The notes beneath the pieces are model-generated. The model had not been told where the DNA came from. It ran no database searches and saw nothing but the letters and a program-made list of their open reading frames with translations. From Brevibacterium iodinum ATCC 49514 (GTDB lineage: Bacteria; Actinomycetota; Actinomycetes; Actinomycetales; Brevibacteriaceae): DNA of 64,000 nt. The translations under genes and the position numbers were made by a program. This document shows positions 26,948-35,757 of this stretch, piece by piece. Location: contig NZ_FXYX01000015.1 of the NCBI RefSeq assembly GCF_900169265.1, forward strand, positions 1 through 64,000, given 5' to 3'. Position 1 is the stretch's first letter. Each line of letters begins with the position of its first letter.

Positions 26948-27718
26948 TCAGGCTTCTCGTACGGTGCGCTTCTCGATGGGCTTGTCCGCCACCTGTTCGG
27001 GCGTCAGCGGCACCACGCGGTGGACGAAGACGCCTGGCACGTGGACCATGTCCGGATCGATCTCTCCGGGTTCGACGAGCTTTTCGACCTCGGCGATGGT
27101 GATGCGAGCCGACTGTGCGGCCGGGGGATTGAAGTTCCGTGCCGAGGAATGGAACACAAGGTTGCCGTGCCGGTCGCCGATCGCGGCGCGCACAAGAGCG
27201 TAGTCGGGAGCCAGGGACTTCTCGAGGACGTATTCCTTGTCTTCTCCGAAGGTGTCGAAGACCTTCGTCTCCTTGGCCGGAGATTCCTTGACGACGTTGC
27301 CGTCAGAGTCGTACTTCCAGGGCATGCCGCCCTCGGCGACCTGCGTCCCGGCGCCCGTGATGGTGTAGAAGCCCGGGATGCCGGCGCCTCCTGCGCGCAG
27401 CTTCTCCGCCAGAGTGCCCTGCGGGGTGAGTTCGACCTCGAGTTCACCGGAGAGGTACTGACGGGCGAATTCCTTGTTCTCGCCGACATACGAGGCGATG
27501 ATGCGGCGGAGTCGTCCGTCGGCGAGCAGAATGCCCAGTCCGCGGCCGTCGACGCCGGCGTTGTTCGAGATCACCTCGAGGTCTTTGGCTCCCTGGTCCT
27601 GGAGGGCCCGAATGAGGAATTCGGGCACGCCCACGACACCGAAGCCGCCCACGGCGATCGATGATCCATCTGCAATGTCGGCCACCGCTGCTGCGGGGGT
27701 ATCAACTACTTTGTCCAT
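26948..27718 (-). CDS. 3-oxoacid CoA-transferase, subunit A
   Basis: This 256-residue alpha subunit has the glycine loop GGFGVVGVPEFLIRAL that binds CoA, and RLRRIIASYVGENKEF and EGGMPWKYDSDG typical of SCOT-type A subunits. It pairs with the B subunit encoded just downstream. Its start overlaps the end of the TIGR03089 gene by 13 bp, so translation is probably coupled. Ketone-body use or aromatic degradation are both possible roles. Confidence 0.92.
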   Translation of the reverse strand: MDKVVDTPAAAVADIADGSSIAVGGFGVVGVPEFLIRALQDQGAKDLEVISNNAGVDGRGLGILLADGRLRRIIASYVGENKEFARQYLSGELEVELTPQGTLAEKLRAGGAGIPGFYTITGAGTQVAEGGMPWKYDSDGNVVKESPAKETKVFDTFGEDKEYVLEKSLAPDYALVRAAIGDRHGNLVFHSSARNFNPPAAQSARITIAEVEKLVEPGEIDPDMVHVPGVFVHRVVPLTPEQVADKPIEKRTVREA

Positions 27719-28398
27719 GTGCCCAGTGTGCCATGGACCACGCCCAGCCCGGCGGCCAGGTCCGTGATGCGAGCATCGTCGAATCTGCTGGTGAGCAGGA
27801 CCTCACCACCGCCGAGGAGGTGCTGCAGAAAGCGCGGCCATTCCCCGGGCAGCGGGGTCGAGTTCGAGGCGAGCAGTCCCTGCGGTCGGGCGGCGTCGGT
27901 CGACTCGGAACTCGTCCAGTCGATGACCTGATCGTCCACTTCGAGGATTCCCGAAGCACCGAGGCGGCGAGCAGTGACATCGGGGTAGGCGCGGATGGCG
28001 GAATTGACGTCGATGAAGTCGGCATCGACCGGGGTGCTCAGCGCCAGGGCCGGGGGATTGAAGACGAAGACCTCGTCGGCATCGGCCACCTGGTCATCAT
28101 CCTCGTGGCCGAAGGGAACGAGGGCCATGAAGTCCTCGTCCGGTGCCTCGTGCGCGATGACGACGCGGCCCCCGGCCAGCAGGACGCTGAGGACAGCGAC
28201 GAGTTCGCGCCAGTGCAGGCCCTCAGGCAGAGGAGCGAAGAGAGTGAAGTCCGGTCCGAGGTCGTAGTCGCTGAAGAGGCCGACTCCTTTATTCACCCAG
28301 TTCGAGACGACCGGACCGGTGAGGTCGAGTCGATCGAAATCGGGTCCGCGCCAGATGAGGACGGGCCCGCCGGTGCGCGCGATGACTGAGAGATCCAT
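27706..28398 (-). CDS. TIGR03089 family protein
   Basis: This 230-residue protein is of the actinobacterial TIGR03089 type, found next to LCP/F420 genes in mycobacteria (Rv3268-like). It resembles a shrunken AMP-binding/acyl-activating fold (FTLFAPLPEGLHWRELVAVL, LLGGGEVLLTSR) but lacks the usual ATP-binding signature, so it may be non-catalytic. I chose the ATG at 28398 because GGAAG lies 6 nt before it; an ATG at 28410 would add four residues and has no ribosome-binding site. It lies in a leftward operon downstream of the F420 ligase gene. Confidence 0.75.
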   Translation of the reverse strand: MDLSVIARTGGPVLIWRGPDFDRLDLTGPVVSNWVNKGVGLFSDYDLGPDFTLFAPLPEGLHWRELVAVLSVLLAGGRVVIAHEAPDEDFMALVPFGHEDDDQVADADEVFVFNPPALALSTPVDADFIDVNSAIRAYPDVTARRLGASGILEVDDQVIDWTSSESTDAARPQGLLASNSTPLPGEWPRFLQHLLGGGEVLLTSRFDDARITDLAAGLGVVHGTLGTWTK

Positions 28399-28442
28399 AT
28401 CCGCTTCCATGATCGTGTTTCGAGTGCAGCCTGTCGGGTGGG

Positions 28443-29570
28443 TCAGTGAACGATGAGGCCGATGTCGATCGTCACCCCGCGGGGGAAGGCCCCGAGCTCA
28501 CCATCGACCCAGTGATAGCGCGTGGACGCGCTGAGATCCTCGGCGAAGAGAGCTGTATGGAGGCGTTCGACGAGAGATCCGAGCCCGACCATCGCCTCGA
28601 GCAGCGGAGGGCCGCCCGATTGGGCGGTCGCCGGCGAGTCAGAAGGGCTGAGCGTGATCCGCGATCCCGACCCCTCGATGCGCATCCGCCACGCCGCATG
28701 GCCGGGAGTCCGCGACTGCCCGGCGCGGACGACGCGGATCGCTCGAGACACTCTTTCGAGGATGTCGTCGCTGTTGTCGCCGGCAGGGGCGCTGCCGGGC
28801 AGGTCGGTGACTCCCAGACCGCGCTGAATGGCTTCGACATGGCCGTGTCGGAACCAGTCCTCGCCGAGTTCGCGGGAGAGTGCACGGGCGCCTTCGCTGC
28901 CGTTGTCGAGGTAGCCGCCGGCTCCGCGGACCAACGCCATGGGCAGTCCGCGGGAGGAGCCCTTGACCAAGTCGGCGGCTGCCGCGATCTCATCGGCGAT
29001 CGCGCGTACCGTCACGGTCTGGACGCGCCCGTCGTCGTCGGGGCGACCACGCTGGTCGTCGAGACCGGAGAACCCGGACAGGCCGATGGCGATATCGCCG
29101 ACCCCGACCCGCCACGGCCGTGAGCTCGTATCCGAGATGACCAGACCGATGCGCACCTCGAAGGCCTGCTCGACCCGTCGGCGCAGTCCGTCGGCGGACC
29201 GGTCGCTGTCGAGTGGGTGGAGAACGACGGCGCCGCCGGAGTTCGACTGGTCGAGACCCGCTGCGGCCTGAACGGTGCCCGCCGGGGTGCGCACGATCTG
29301 CACGGTGGTGCCGGAGCGATAGGAGCGTTCAGCGACCAGGTGGGTGCCGGTCTCCGCGACGAGCTTCTCGAACTCGGCACGATCCGAGACCGTGCGCAGG
29401 CGTCCCTCGGCCTTGGAGACGACTTTCGAGGCGACGACTAGGATATCGCCGTCCTTGAGGTCGATGCGGTTGCGCCGGAGGGCGTTGATGAGGATCGCGG
29501 AGAGGTCGGAGCCCGACGCGATCTCTTCCTCGACGGGAGGCGCGTAGACGGTGAGCAGACGGTCATTCAT
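28443..29570 (-). CDS. cofE: Coenzyme F420-0:L-glutamate ligase (CofE/FbiB N-domain type)
   Basis: This 375-residue protein should add glutamates to F420-0 with GTP. The CofE domain covers about residues 1-255 (DGDILVVASKVVSKAEGR, VISDTSSRPWRVGVGDIAIG, LVKGSSRGLPMALVRG). Mycobacterial FbiB carries a C-terminal nitroreductase domain of about 200 residues that reduces the dehydro-precursor. Here only about 110 residues follow, with no clear flavin motif, so that step may be done elsewhere. It implies F420 use by this organism. It is the first gene of the leftward operon and divergent from whiB. Confidence 0.88.
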   Translation of the reverse strand: MNDRLLTVYAPPVEEEIASGSDLSAILINALRRNRIDLKDGDILVVASKVVSKAEGRLRTVSDRAEFEKLVAETGTHLVAERSYRSGTTVQIVRTPAGTVQAAAGLDQSNSGGAVVLHPLDSDRSADGLRRRVEQAFEVRIGLVISDTSSRPWRVGVGDIAIGLSGFSGLDDQRGRPDDDGRVQTVTVRAIADEIAAAADLVKGSSRGLPMALVRGAGGYLDNGSEGARALSRELGEDWFRHGHVEAIQRGLGVTDLPGSAPAGDNSDDILERVSRAIRVVRAGQSRTPGHAAWRMRIEGSGSRITLSPSDSPATAQSGGPPLLEAMVGLGSLVERLHTALFAEDLSASTRYHWVDGELGAFPRGVTIDIGLIVH

Positions 29571-29919
29571 GCCAAGCCACCGGTGATTCCACTCTCATCT
29601 CTCCATAATCCCACTGTGGGTGCGCACTTTCTAAATTCTCCAGGTTTGCTCAGGGGAATCCCACAGGTTGTGCCCGATGACTGGGCCGTGACCTATATAT
29701 GGGGTTGCAGGCGCGTGTGCATGTGAACGCGTGTTCGAATAGGGTCTCACGGGGTGTCTCGATACTCCATAAGGGCTTGACGGGGCGGTAATGACACGCG
29801 TGTAATTTATACCTAAGGGGAACGCGCCGAGCAGGGATCCTTCAGGATTCGACCGTACATCGGACTGATTGCCTCAGTCACGGTACTGGACCTGCTCGAG
29901 CGTGAGAAAGGGGAAAACC
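29571..29919. other. 349-bp divergent regulatory region between cofE and whiB
   Basis: It is AT-richer than its neighbours. TTGACG (29777-29782) and TGTAAT (29801-29806) with an 18-bp spacer are the best whiB promoter; ACACGCGTGT (29794-29803) is a palindrome inside it. ACCTATATATGG near 29690 may serve another start site. The leader before whiB is about 110 nt. Confidence 0.5.
29794..29807 (+). promoter_or_regulatory. Palindromic motif in the whiB promoter
   Basis: ACACGCGTGTAATT contains the 10-bp palindrome ACACGCGTGT and matches 21263-21276 upstream of the wall hydrolase gene at 13 of 14 bases. It may be bound by a shared regulator. Confidence 0.45.
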
Positions 29920-30360
29920 GTGCAAAGTGCACAGAGAGAATGGCGGGAGAGAGAAGACTTCACCGCCGCACCGGGAGTCACCTCCCGCCGTGCCGAAGAC
30001 TGGTTCATCGAACCGGGAGCACGTACACCCGAGACGCTGCCGGATCCGCTGGCCGTCGATCCGAGCGATCTGACGCCGCTGCCGCCGGACAACTCCGCCG
30101 TCTCTCCGCTGTCCCTGCTGCTGGGAGCCGCAGACGACGGTGAACTGTCCTGGCAGGACCAGGCCCTCTGCGCTCAGACCGACCCCGAGGCGTTCTTCCC
30201 GGAGAAGGGCGGATCGACTCGTGAAGCCAAGCGGGTCTGCGCCTCCTGCGACGTCCGTTCCGAATGCCTCGAATATGCTCTCGCCAACGATGAGCGCTTC
30301 GGCATCTGGGGCGGAATGTCCGAACGCGAACGCCGCCGGCTCAAGAAAAAGGTCGTGTGA
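29920..30360 (+). CDS. whiB: WhiB-family iron-sulfur transcription factor (WhiB2/WhmD-like)
   Basis: This 146-residue protein has the four cluster-binding cysteines C84, C107, C110 and C116 (C-x22-C-x2-C-x5-C), the GIWGGM turn and a basic C-terminal tail (RERRRLKKK) for DNA contact. WhiB2-type proteins act with the primary sigma factor and control cell division and septation. A 75-residue N-terminal extension precedes the domain. The GTG at 29920 follows AAAGGGGAA. Its stop overlaps the glycosyltransferase start (GTGA). Position beside F420 ligase, DUF5719 and manB genes matches mycobacterial whiB2. Confidence 0.92.
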   Translation: MQSAQREWREREDFTAAPGVTSRRAEDWFIEPGARTPETLPDPLAVDPSDLTPLPPDNSAVSPLSLLLGAADDGELSWQDQALCAQTDPEAFFPEKGGSTREAKRVCASCDVRSECLEYALANDERFGIWGGMSERERRRLKKKVV

Positions 30361-33300
30361 GTCAAGCCGTCACCATCGTCGTCGTCTCCGGCGACGATGC
30401 CAGCAAGGTCGAGCTCGAAACAGCTCTTCGTCCGCACTACCCCGCGATCCCCGTGGTGGATCTCGGGGGGCGGACGGTCCGCGAAGCCGGTGAGATGCCG
30501 GAGATCGCGGAGTCGGATTTCCTGTGGTTCCTCACCCCTGACTCCCGTCCCGAACCAGACTGCCTCGATGAGCTGCTCGACGCCATAGGGGAGACGGAAT
30601 CGATCGCCGCCGTCGGACCGAAGCTCATATGCTCCGGCCGCATCGTCTCCGCCGGAGTGAGCACCACCTCAGCGGGGGAGCGTTTCAACCCCGTCGGCTC
30701 CGGGGAAATCGACCAGGGCCAGCGCGACAGTCAGATCGAGACTCTGGGTCTCGACCTGCCGGGCCTGCTCATGGCCACCACCGAACTCGAGCGTATCGGG
30801 GCACCCTCCCGTGTGCTCGGTCCCGCCTATTCCGGTCTCGAATACTCCCGTCGTCTGCGCGACCTCGGCGCCCGCGTGCTGCTGGCCCCGCGAGCGCGGA
30901 TGGAGATCTCCGCTGCGTCCGCTGCCCGACTCGGCTCCTCGCCCCACCCGCCGAGGTCGAAGTCCCAGATCCGGACGGAGCAGCGCTACCGTCTCAGCCT
31001 CGCCGGCCAGGGGCTGGTCTCACTGTTCTGTCTCCTTGCTCTCGGCCACCTCGGCCGCGTCATCAGCGGGTTGCTGTCGAATAACTTGCGTTCTGCCGGG
31101 TGGCACCTCGGTGCGCTCATCGGCCTTCCCGCAGATGTGTCGACCACCGCCCCGCTGAGACGCGCCAACGCCCGTCGCAACCGTGTGGCCAGACGATCGA
31201 ACACCGGACATGTCGCCGCTCTCTACGCCGATGACGAAGAACTCGCCGTCCAACGCCGGACGATGAGCGGTGAGAGCGATGACTCTCGCCCAGCTGAGGT
31301 TCCCACCGGCGGTCCCGACGCCGATGCCGAACTCAACCCGGTCGGCGACACCGAAGAAGCCATCGACTCCTTCTCCCGGCTGGAGATCTCCGGCGGTTCC
31401 AGTCTGCTGCGCGCACCCCTGACCTATGTGATCCTCGCCGCCGTGGTGATGAGCGGGGTCATCAGCTTCCGACTTTTCGGCCCCGGCCACCTCGACGGCG
31501 GCGCACTGGGTTCGACCGACATCGGCTTCGGTGAGATCGTCGACCGTCTCCTCGGACGTCACCTCGACGTCTCGACCGGTGCGGCGGTGCCGGCCGACCC
31601 CTACCACCTTGTCCTCGGTGTCCTCTCCCTGCTCTTCTTCGGCCATGTCGATGTCATGGTCCGCTCCCTGCTGTTCGCCGCACCGATCCTGTCCGCCATC
31701 ACCGCATACGCGGGCGCGGGGAGTTTGCTGGCACGGCGATGGGTGCGCAGCTTCGCAGCACTGCTGTGGATCGCCTCTCCGCTGTTCACGGCCGCACTGT
31801 CGGACGGCCGCCTCGGTGTGATCCTCGTCTGGATCTGTGCCCCGCTGGCGGTGCTGACTCTGCGCCGCAGCCTGAGGAGCGGATCGATCGCTGCGGCAGC
31901 GGGCACCGGCCTGCTGCTGTTCGTTATCACCGCGGGCATTCCACTGCTCCTGCTGGTCACGGTCCTCGGCACCGCGGTGCTTCTCGTGGCAGGTCGCGGC
32001 CTGCGCCATCTGTGGCTGCTCGCCCCGACCGTGTTCCTGGGCTGGCCGTGGCTGTGGGCCGTCGTCCGCGAGCCGGGAACTCTTCTCACGATGCCCGGAC
32101 AGACCACGGCCACCGAGTCCGCGCCGACCTATCTGCTTGCCGTCGGGTTCCCTGCTCCGCTCGACATGTCCTGGCTGGCGAAGCTGATCTCTGATCTCGG
32201 CTTCGGCGGGGTCGCTGCCGACACACTCGGGCTCTGGGTGCCGGTCCTGATGCTGCCGATGCTCGTCCTGGCCTTCTTCACCCTCATCGAAGCCCGGCTC
32301 GAACTCTCCCGCCTGACCTGGGCGGTCGGACTCTACGTCGGCGGTCTCATCCTCGCCGCGATCCAGGTGCATCTGCCCGCGGAGACGGGACCGTTCCACC
32401 TCATCGCCTCATACCCCGCAGCGGGACTGACCCTGGTCAGCCTGGGGTCGATCCTGCTGCTGTCCCTCGGCGCCGACCGCACCGTCGGTCGCCGACCTGG
32501 GCGCAGCCGAGACACCGGTTCGTCTTCTGCGAAGAGTGCGGCCAAGGGAGCCTCCGCGGCATCCGGCCGGCTGCCGATGCGCGGCCTTGTCGGGCTCGTG
32601 ACCGTAGCGGCCATCGGGCTCATCGCCATCGGCGCCGGCCGGGCCACGTCCTCGCCCGAAGCGGTCACCGCGACCTCCGACAGCAACGTCCCCGCGCTGG
32701 CCGCTGACCGCGCAGCGGGGGAGACCCAAGCGCGCACCCTCCGCCTGGACAATGTCGACGGAGAGGTTCTGGCCACCCTCATCGCCTCCGCCGACGGCAC
32801 GGTGCTGGGCACATCGACGGTGGCCTCGGCAGAAACCGTCGGAGGGTGGCCGTGGCAGCGCCGGCCGCTGCCGATCACCCCCGATCAGGTGCTCGTGGCT
32901 CAGGCCGCGTCCGCGCTCTCGGCCGATGACGCCGGTGACCTCGGCAGCATCCTCGGCGAACTCGGAGTCGATTTCGTCCTCGTCGGCCCCGAGGCCGGCG
33001 GACTGACCAACTCGGTATCCGTCTCCGAGGGGCTCCTGCCAGTCGGGCCCACCTCCTCCGGGCAGCTGTGGCGCGTCGACAAACCCTACAGCGGCCGTTT
33101 TCTCATCCGCGACGCCGAAGGCCAGGTGTCGACGGCGGCGATGAAGGGCACCACCGCGACGGTGCCGGCCGGTCAGGAGGGGCGCACCTTGACCATCGCC
33201 GATGCAGCGCACGGAATCACCGCGAGCATCGACGGCGAGCCGCTGCCGCAGCCGAAACCCGGCGAAGAGGCGTGGGCAAGCGAATTCGACCTTCCTGCAG

Positions 33301-33458
33301 CCGGGGGAACGGTCGAGATCTCGCTGAACTCACCGCTGTACCCGATCGGTGTCATCGTCGGATGGGTGCTCGGACTGCTCAGCCTCATCGTCGCCATCCC
33401 CTTCGGCCGGGCGGGGAATGTGACGCGGACGACCGGCCGTGAGGAGCAGCAGGCATGA
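30357..33458 (+). CDS. Large membrane glycosyltransferase, family 2 N-terminus
   Basis: This 1033-residue protein has a GT2-like cytosolic domain (about 1-215; the DxD region is weak: LTPDSRPEPDCLDELLDAIG is the best candidate), one hydrophobic segment near 225-245, an acidic linker, a polytopic membrane region (about 355-765) and a roughly 230-residue extracytoplasmic part closed by a final helix near 1000-1020. It probably transfers sugars from a lipid carrier or nucleotide sugar to an envelope polymer. Its gene overlaps whiB and the DUF5719 gene by 4 bp each, so the three are translated together. No catalytic activity can be proved from the motifs. Confidence 0.8.
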   Translation: MSQAVTIVVVSGDDASKVELETALRPHYPAIPVVDLGGRTVREAGEMPEIAESDFLWFLTPDSRPEPDCLDELLDAIGETESIAAVGPKLICSGRIVSAGVSTTSAGERFNPVGSGEIDQGQRDSQIETLGLDLPGLLMATTELERIGAPSRVLGPAYSGLEYSRRLRDLGARVLLAPRARMEISAASAARLGSSPHPPRSKSQIRTEQRYRLSLAGQGLVSLFCLLALGHLGRVISGLLSNNLRSAGWHLGALIGLPADVSTTAPLRRANARRNRVARRSNTGHVAALYADDEELAVQRRTMSGESDDSRPAEVPTGGPDADAELNPVGDTEEAIDSFSRLEISGGSSLLRAPLTYVILAAVVMSGVISFRLFGPGHLDGGALGSTDIGFGEIVDRLLGRHLDVSTGAAVPADPYHLVLGVLSLLFFGHVDVMVRSLLFAAPILSAITAYAGAGSLLARRWVRSFAALLWIASPLFTAALSDGRLGVILVWICAPLAVLTLRRSLRSGSIAAAAGTGLLLFVITAGIPLLLLVTVLGTAVLLVAGRGLRHLWLLAPTVFLGWPWLWAVVREPGTLLTMPGQTTATESAPTYLLAVGFPAPLDMSWLAKLISDLGFGGVAADTLGLWVPVLMLPMLVLAFFTLIEARLELSRLTWAVGLYVGGLILAAIQVHLPAETGPFHLIASYPAAGLTLVSLGSILLLSLGADRTVGRRPGRSRDTGSSSAKSAAKGASAASGRLPMRGLVGLVTVAAIGLIAIGAGRATSSPEAVTATSDSNVPALAADRAAGETQARTLRLDNVDGEVLATLIASADGTVLGTSTVASAETVGGWPWQRRPLPITPDQVLVAQAASALSADDAGDLGSILGELGVDFVLVGPEAGGLTNSVSVSEGLLPVGPTSSGQLWRVDKPYSGRFLIRDAEGQVSTAAMKGTTATVPAGQEGRTLTIADAAHGITASIDGEPLPQPKPGEEAWASEFDLPAAGGTVEISLNSPLYPIGVIVGWVLGLLSLIVAIPFGRAGNVTRTTGREEQQA

Positions 33459-34912
33459 AGCACCAGCGCAGCATCGTCACCTTCACGGCCATCGCCATGC
33501 CCGGGGTGCTTGTGGCCATGACCTCGTTCCTCACCCCGCTGACCCCGGGCACGCTGGACCGCAGTCCGGAACAGGTGCGCATGCCCACCGCGGACACCCG
33601 CGTAGTCTGCCCCGGCCCCCTGCTCACAGCAGGAGAAGCCGAAGGCACCGACGCCGAATTCGTCGACGACTCGAAGGTCTCGACCCGTGTCGTCTCCGCC
33701 TCCGCGCCGATCGGCGCCGCAGACGGTTCGACCTCCTCAGCTCGACTCCAGGTCGCCGATCTCGGCGGTTCGATCGACTTCGACAATCCATCCGGCCAGG
33801 GCTTCGTCTCCGGAGACGACAGCATCGACTCGACGAAGCTCGTCACCGGTTTCGCCCGCCCCGGGGCTCCAGCCCTGACAACCGGCCTCGAAACCGTCGA
33901 AGGCAGCTCCGGTGACCTCACGGGCCTCGCCACCCTCACCTGTGCCCAGGCATCGAGCAGCTTCCGGATCGTCGCCGGATCCGGAGCCACCGGCTCGAAC
34001 TCGCAGCTGCTGCTGAGCAACCCGGGAGACGTTCCCGTCCAGGCGACGGTTGCGCTCATGACCCCGGGCGGCGAATCCGCCGAACCGACCGAACTCAGCA
34101 TCAAGGCCGGTCAGCAGCGTGCCGTCCCGCTGGGCGGTCTGGCAGGAGGTGCCGAGGCCCTCGCCGTCGACGTCACCGTCGACGGCGGAGTCCTGGCCGG
34201 TTCCGTCCAGGAGACCGTCCTCGACGGACTCAAGCCGCAGGGCATCGACCTCGCATCCGGTGGGGCGGGGGCCGATCGCCAGCAGGTGCTCACCGGTCTC
34301 GGCGGCAAGGACGTGCGAGTCCGGGTCGCGAACCCGAGCAGCGACCTCGCCGAGGTATCCCTGAAGGCGTACGGGCCGGACGGAGAGATCGACATTCCCC
34401 GTTCATCGATGACCGTTGTCGGCCGCGGTGTTGCCGAGGCCGACCTCGGGGACCTCGACGCCACGAGCCTCGTCGTCGAATCCTCTCAGCGCGTCCAGGC
34501 CGGAGCCTTCATCGGCAAAGACGGAGAGCAGGGAGCCGCCGACTTCGGCAGCATCCCGTCGACCGACTCCCTCGCCGAGACCCAGATTCTGGCGCTTCCT
34601 CGCACCGGTGAGTCCTCCCTGAATCTCTCGCCCGGTCAGGGACATGTGCAGGTGCAGGGAATGCTCGACGACGGAACGCTTACCGATCCTCAATCGATCG
34701 ACCTCAACCCGACGGGAACGACCGTGCTCAATCCGAGCGACGTCTCCGAGGAGTCGGTGCGCGCACTCGTCCTCAAAGGATCCCAAGCCTCGGGCTCACA
34801 GGCCGATGGGGTGCATGCGACCCTCGTCGTGACCACCGAGGACGGAATCTCCACGGTCGTCCCGGCGCCCGCCCCGGCAGGTGTGGCCTACCGGGATATC
34901 CGGCTCGGCTGA
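33455..34912 (+). CDS. DUF5719 family envelope protein
   Basis: This 485-residue protein has an N-terminal membrane anchor or signal (about residues 8-32) and a repetitive beta-rich ectodomain (LLLSNPGDVPVQATVALMTP, VRVRVANPSSDLAEVSLKAY-like modules). It matches the DUF5719 proteins that follow the WhiB2-linked glycosyltransferase across actinobacteria. The function is unknown. Genetic coupling by an ATGA overlap suggests it works with the glycosyltransferase outside the membrane, perhaps as an accessory or scaffold subunit. Confidence 0.8.
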   Translation: MKHQRSIVTFTAIAMPGVLVAMTSFLTPLTPGTLDRSPEQVRMPTADTRVVCPGPLLTAGEAEGTDAEFVDDSKVSTRVVSASAPIGAADGSTSSARLQVADLGGSIDFDNPSGQGFVSGDDSIDSTKLVTGFARPGAPALTTGLETVEGSSGDLTGLATLTCAQASSSFRIVAGSGATGSNSQLLLSNPGDVPVQATVALMTPGGESAEPTELSIKAGQQRAVPLGGLAGGAEALAVDVTVDGGVLAGSVQETVLDGLKPQGIDLASGGAGADRQQVLTGLGGKDVRVRVANPSSDLAEVSLKAYGPDGEIDIPRSSMTVVGRGVAEADLGDLDATSLVVESSQRVQAGAFIGKDGEQGAADFGSIPSTDSLAETQILALPRTGESSLNLSPGQGHVQVQGMLDDGTLTDPQSIDLNPTGTTVLNPSDVSEESVRALVLKGSQASGSQADGVHATLVVTTEDGISTVVPAPAPAGVAYRDIRLG

Positions 34913-34949
34913 GGTCTCGCGAACCAGGATCCTGCGGTGACTGCGGATC

Positions 34950-35312
34950 TCAGGTGCGACGAAGGATATCGACCTGGTCCGCCACCACCTCGGCGATGAG
35001 CGCATCCCGGGCGTCACTGCCGGCATGATGTTCGATCACCCGCCGATAGAGGACGATATGAGTGGGACGGTCCCCGGCCGCCGGGAACACACGGCCGAAG
35101 CTCGGTTCGGTCGAACTCGCCGGTGGGACGGAATCGACGGCCAGCACCACCTCGGCGAGGAGGACGGGCTCGTGCCTGCGCATGCGGGCGAACTCAGCGG
35201 CCGCGACCTTCGCAAAACTCTCCGCCCGACTCAGCCGCGCGGGCACCTCGGCCCGGTGCAGCGGAGACCGCAGACCCCGCCCATGTCGGTCGCGATGTCG
35301 CCTTGGTCTCAT
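34950..35312 (-). CDS. Metallopeptidase-like protein without HExxH
   Basis: This 120-residue protein has the start of the actinobacterial metallopeptidase family next to DUF3499 (RRHRDRHGRGLRSPL, Rv3259-like) and the strand THIVLYRRVIE. In catalytic relatives the following helix carries HExxH; here it reads EVVADQVDIL, so zinc ligands are absent. It is probably a non-catalytic member. It stands alone on the minus strand between the DUF5719 and DUF3499 genes and is divergent from the latter. Confidence 0.72.
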   Translation of the reverse strand: MRPRRHRDRHGRGLRSPLHRAEVPARLSRAESFAKVAAAEFARMRRHEPVLLAEVVLAVDSVPPASSTEPSFGRVFPAAGDRPTHIVLYRRVIEHHAGSDARDALIAEVVADQVDILRRT

Positions 35313-35371
35313 AGCACTTCATTCTACGTGCGGTGCCGCCGTGCCTGAGCGAATCGGCGGGGCGCGGCGTG

Positions 35372-35377
35372 TAGAGT
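35372..35377 (+). promoter_or_regulatory. -10 box of the DUF3499-manB operon
   Basis: TAGAGT, 8 nt before the GTG at 35386; leaderless initiation is likely. Confidence 0.45.
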
Positions 35378-35385
35378 GTGGGACT

Positions 35386-35757
35386 GTGTCAGCCGTGAGA
35401 ATGTGTTCAAAAGTCAGCTGCTCGCGCCCCGCCGCCGCCACCATGACGTACGTGCACGCCGATGCGACCGTCGTCATCGGACCTCTGGGCAGGCGAGCCG
35501 AACCGGGCGCTCATGACCTGTGCGCCGAACATGCGGCGAAGCTGACCCCGCCTGTGGATTGGCAGCTCATCCGCATCGACTCCGGGCAGGCCGTGCCCGA
35601 ACGCAGCCATGACGACCTGCTGGCGATCGCCGACGCCGTGCGCGAGGCCGCCGATCGGGTCGATCAGACCCCTGCGCGGACCACACCGGGACCGGCCGAC
35701 GATCCGGCCGCTTCGGGACGTCGACACGGTCACCTGCGCATCATCGGCGACTCATGA
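35386..35757 (+). CDS. DUF3499 family protein
   Basis: This 123-residue protein begins MSAVRMCSKVSCSRPA and has a second CAEH pair, giving C-x4-C plus C-x2-H that may bind zinc; the middle part (ATMTYVHADATVVIGPLG) is typical of DUF3499 (Rv3258c-like). No function is known to me. I chose the GTG at 35386 from the -10 box 8 nt upstream; an ATG at 35401 is possible. Its TGA overlaps the next gene's ATG (ATGA), tying it to phosphomannomutase. Confidence 0.83.
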   Translation: MSAVRMCSKVSCSRPAAATMTYVHADATVVIGPLGRRAEPGAHDLCAEHAAKLTPPVDWQLIRIDSGQAVPERSHDDLLAIADAVREAADRVDQTPARTTPGPADDPAASGRRHGHLRIIGDS

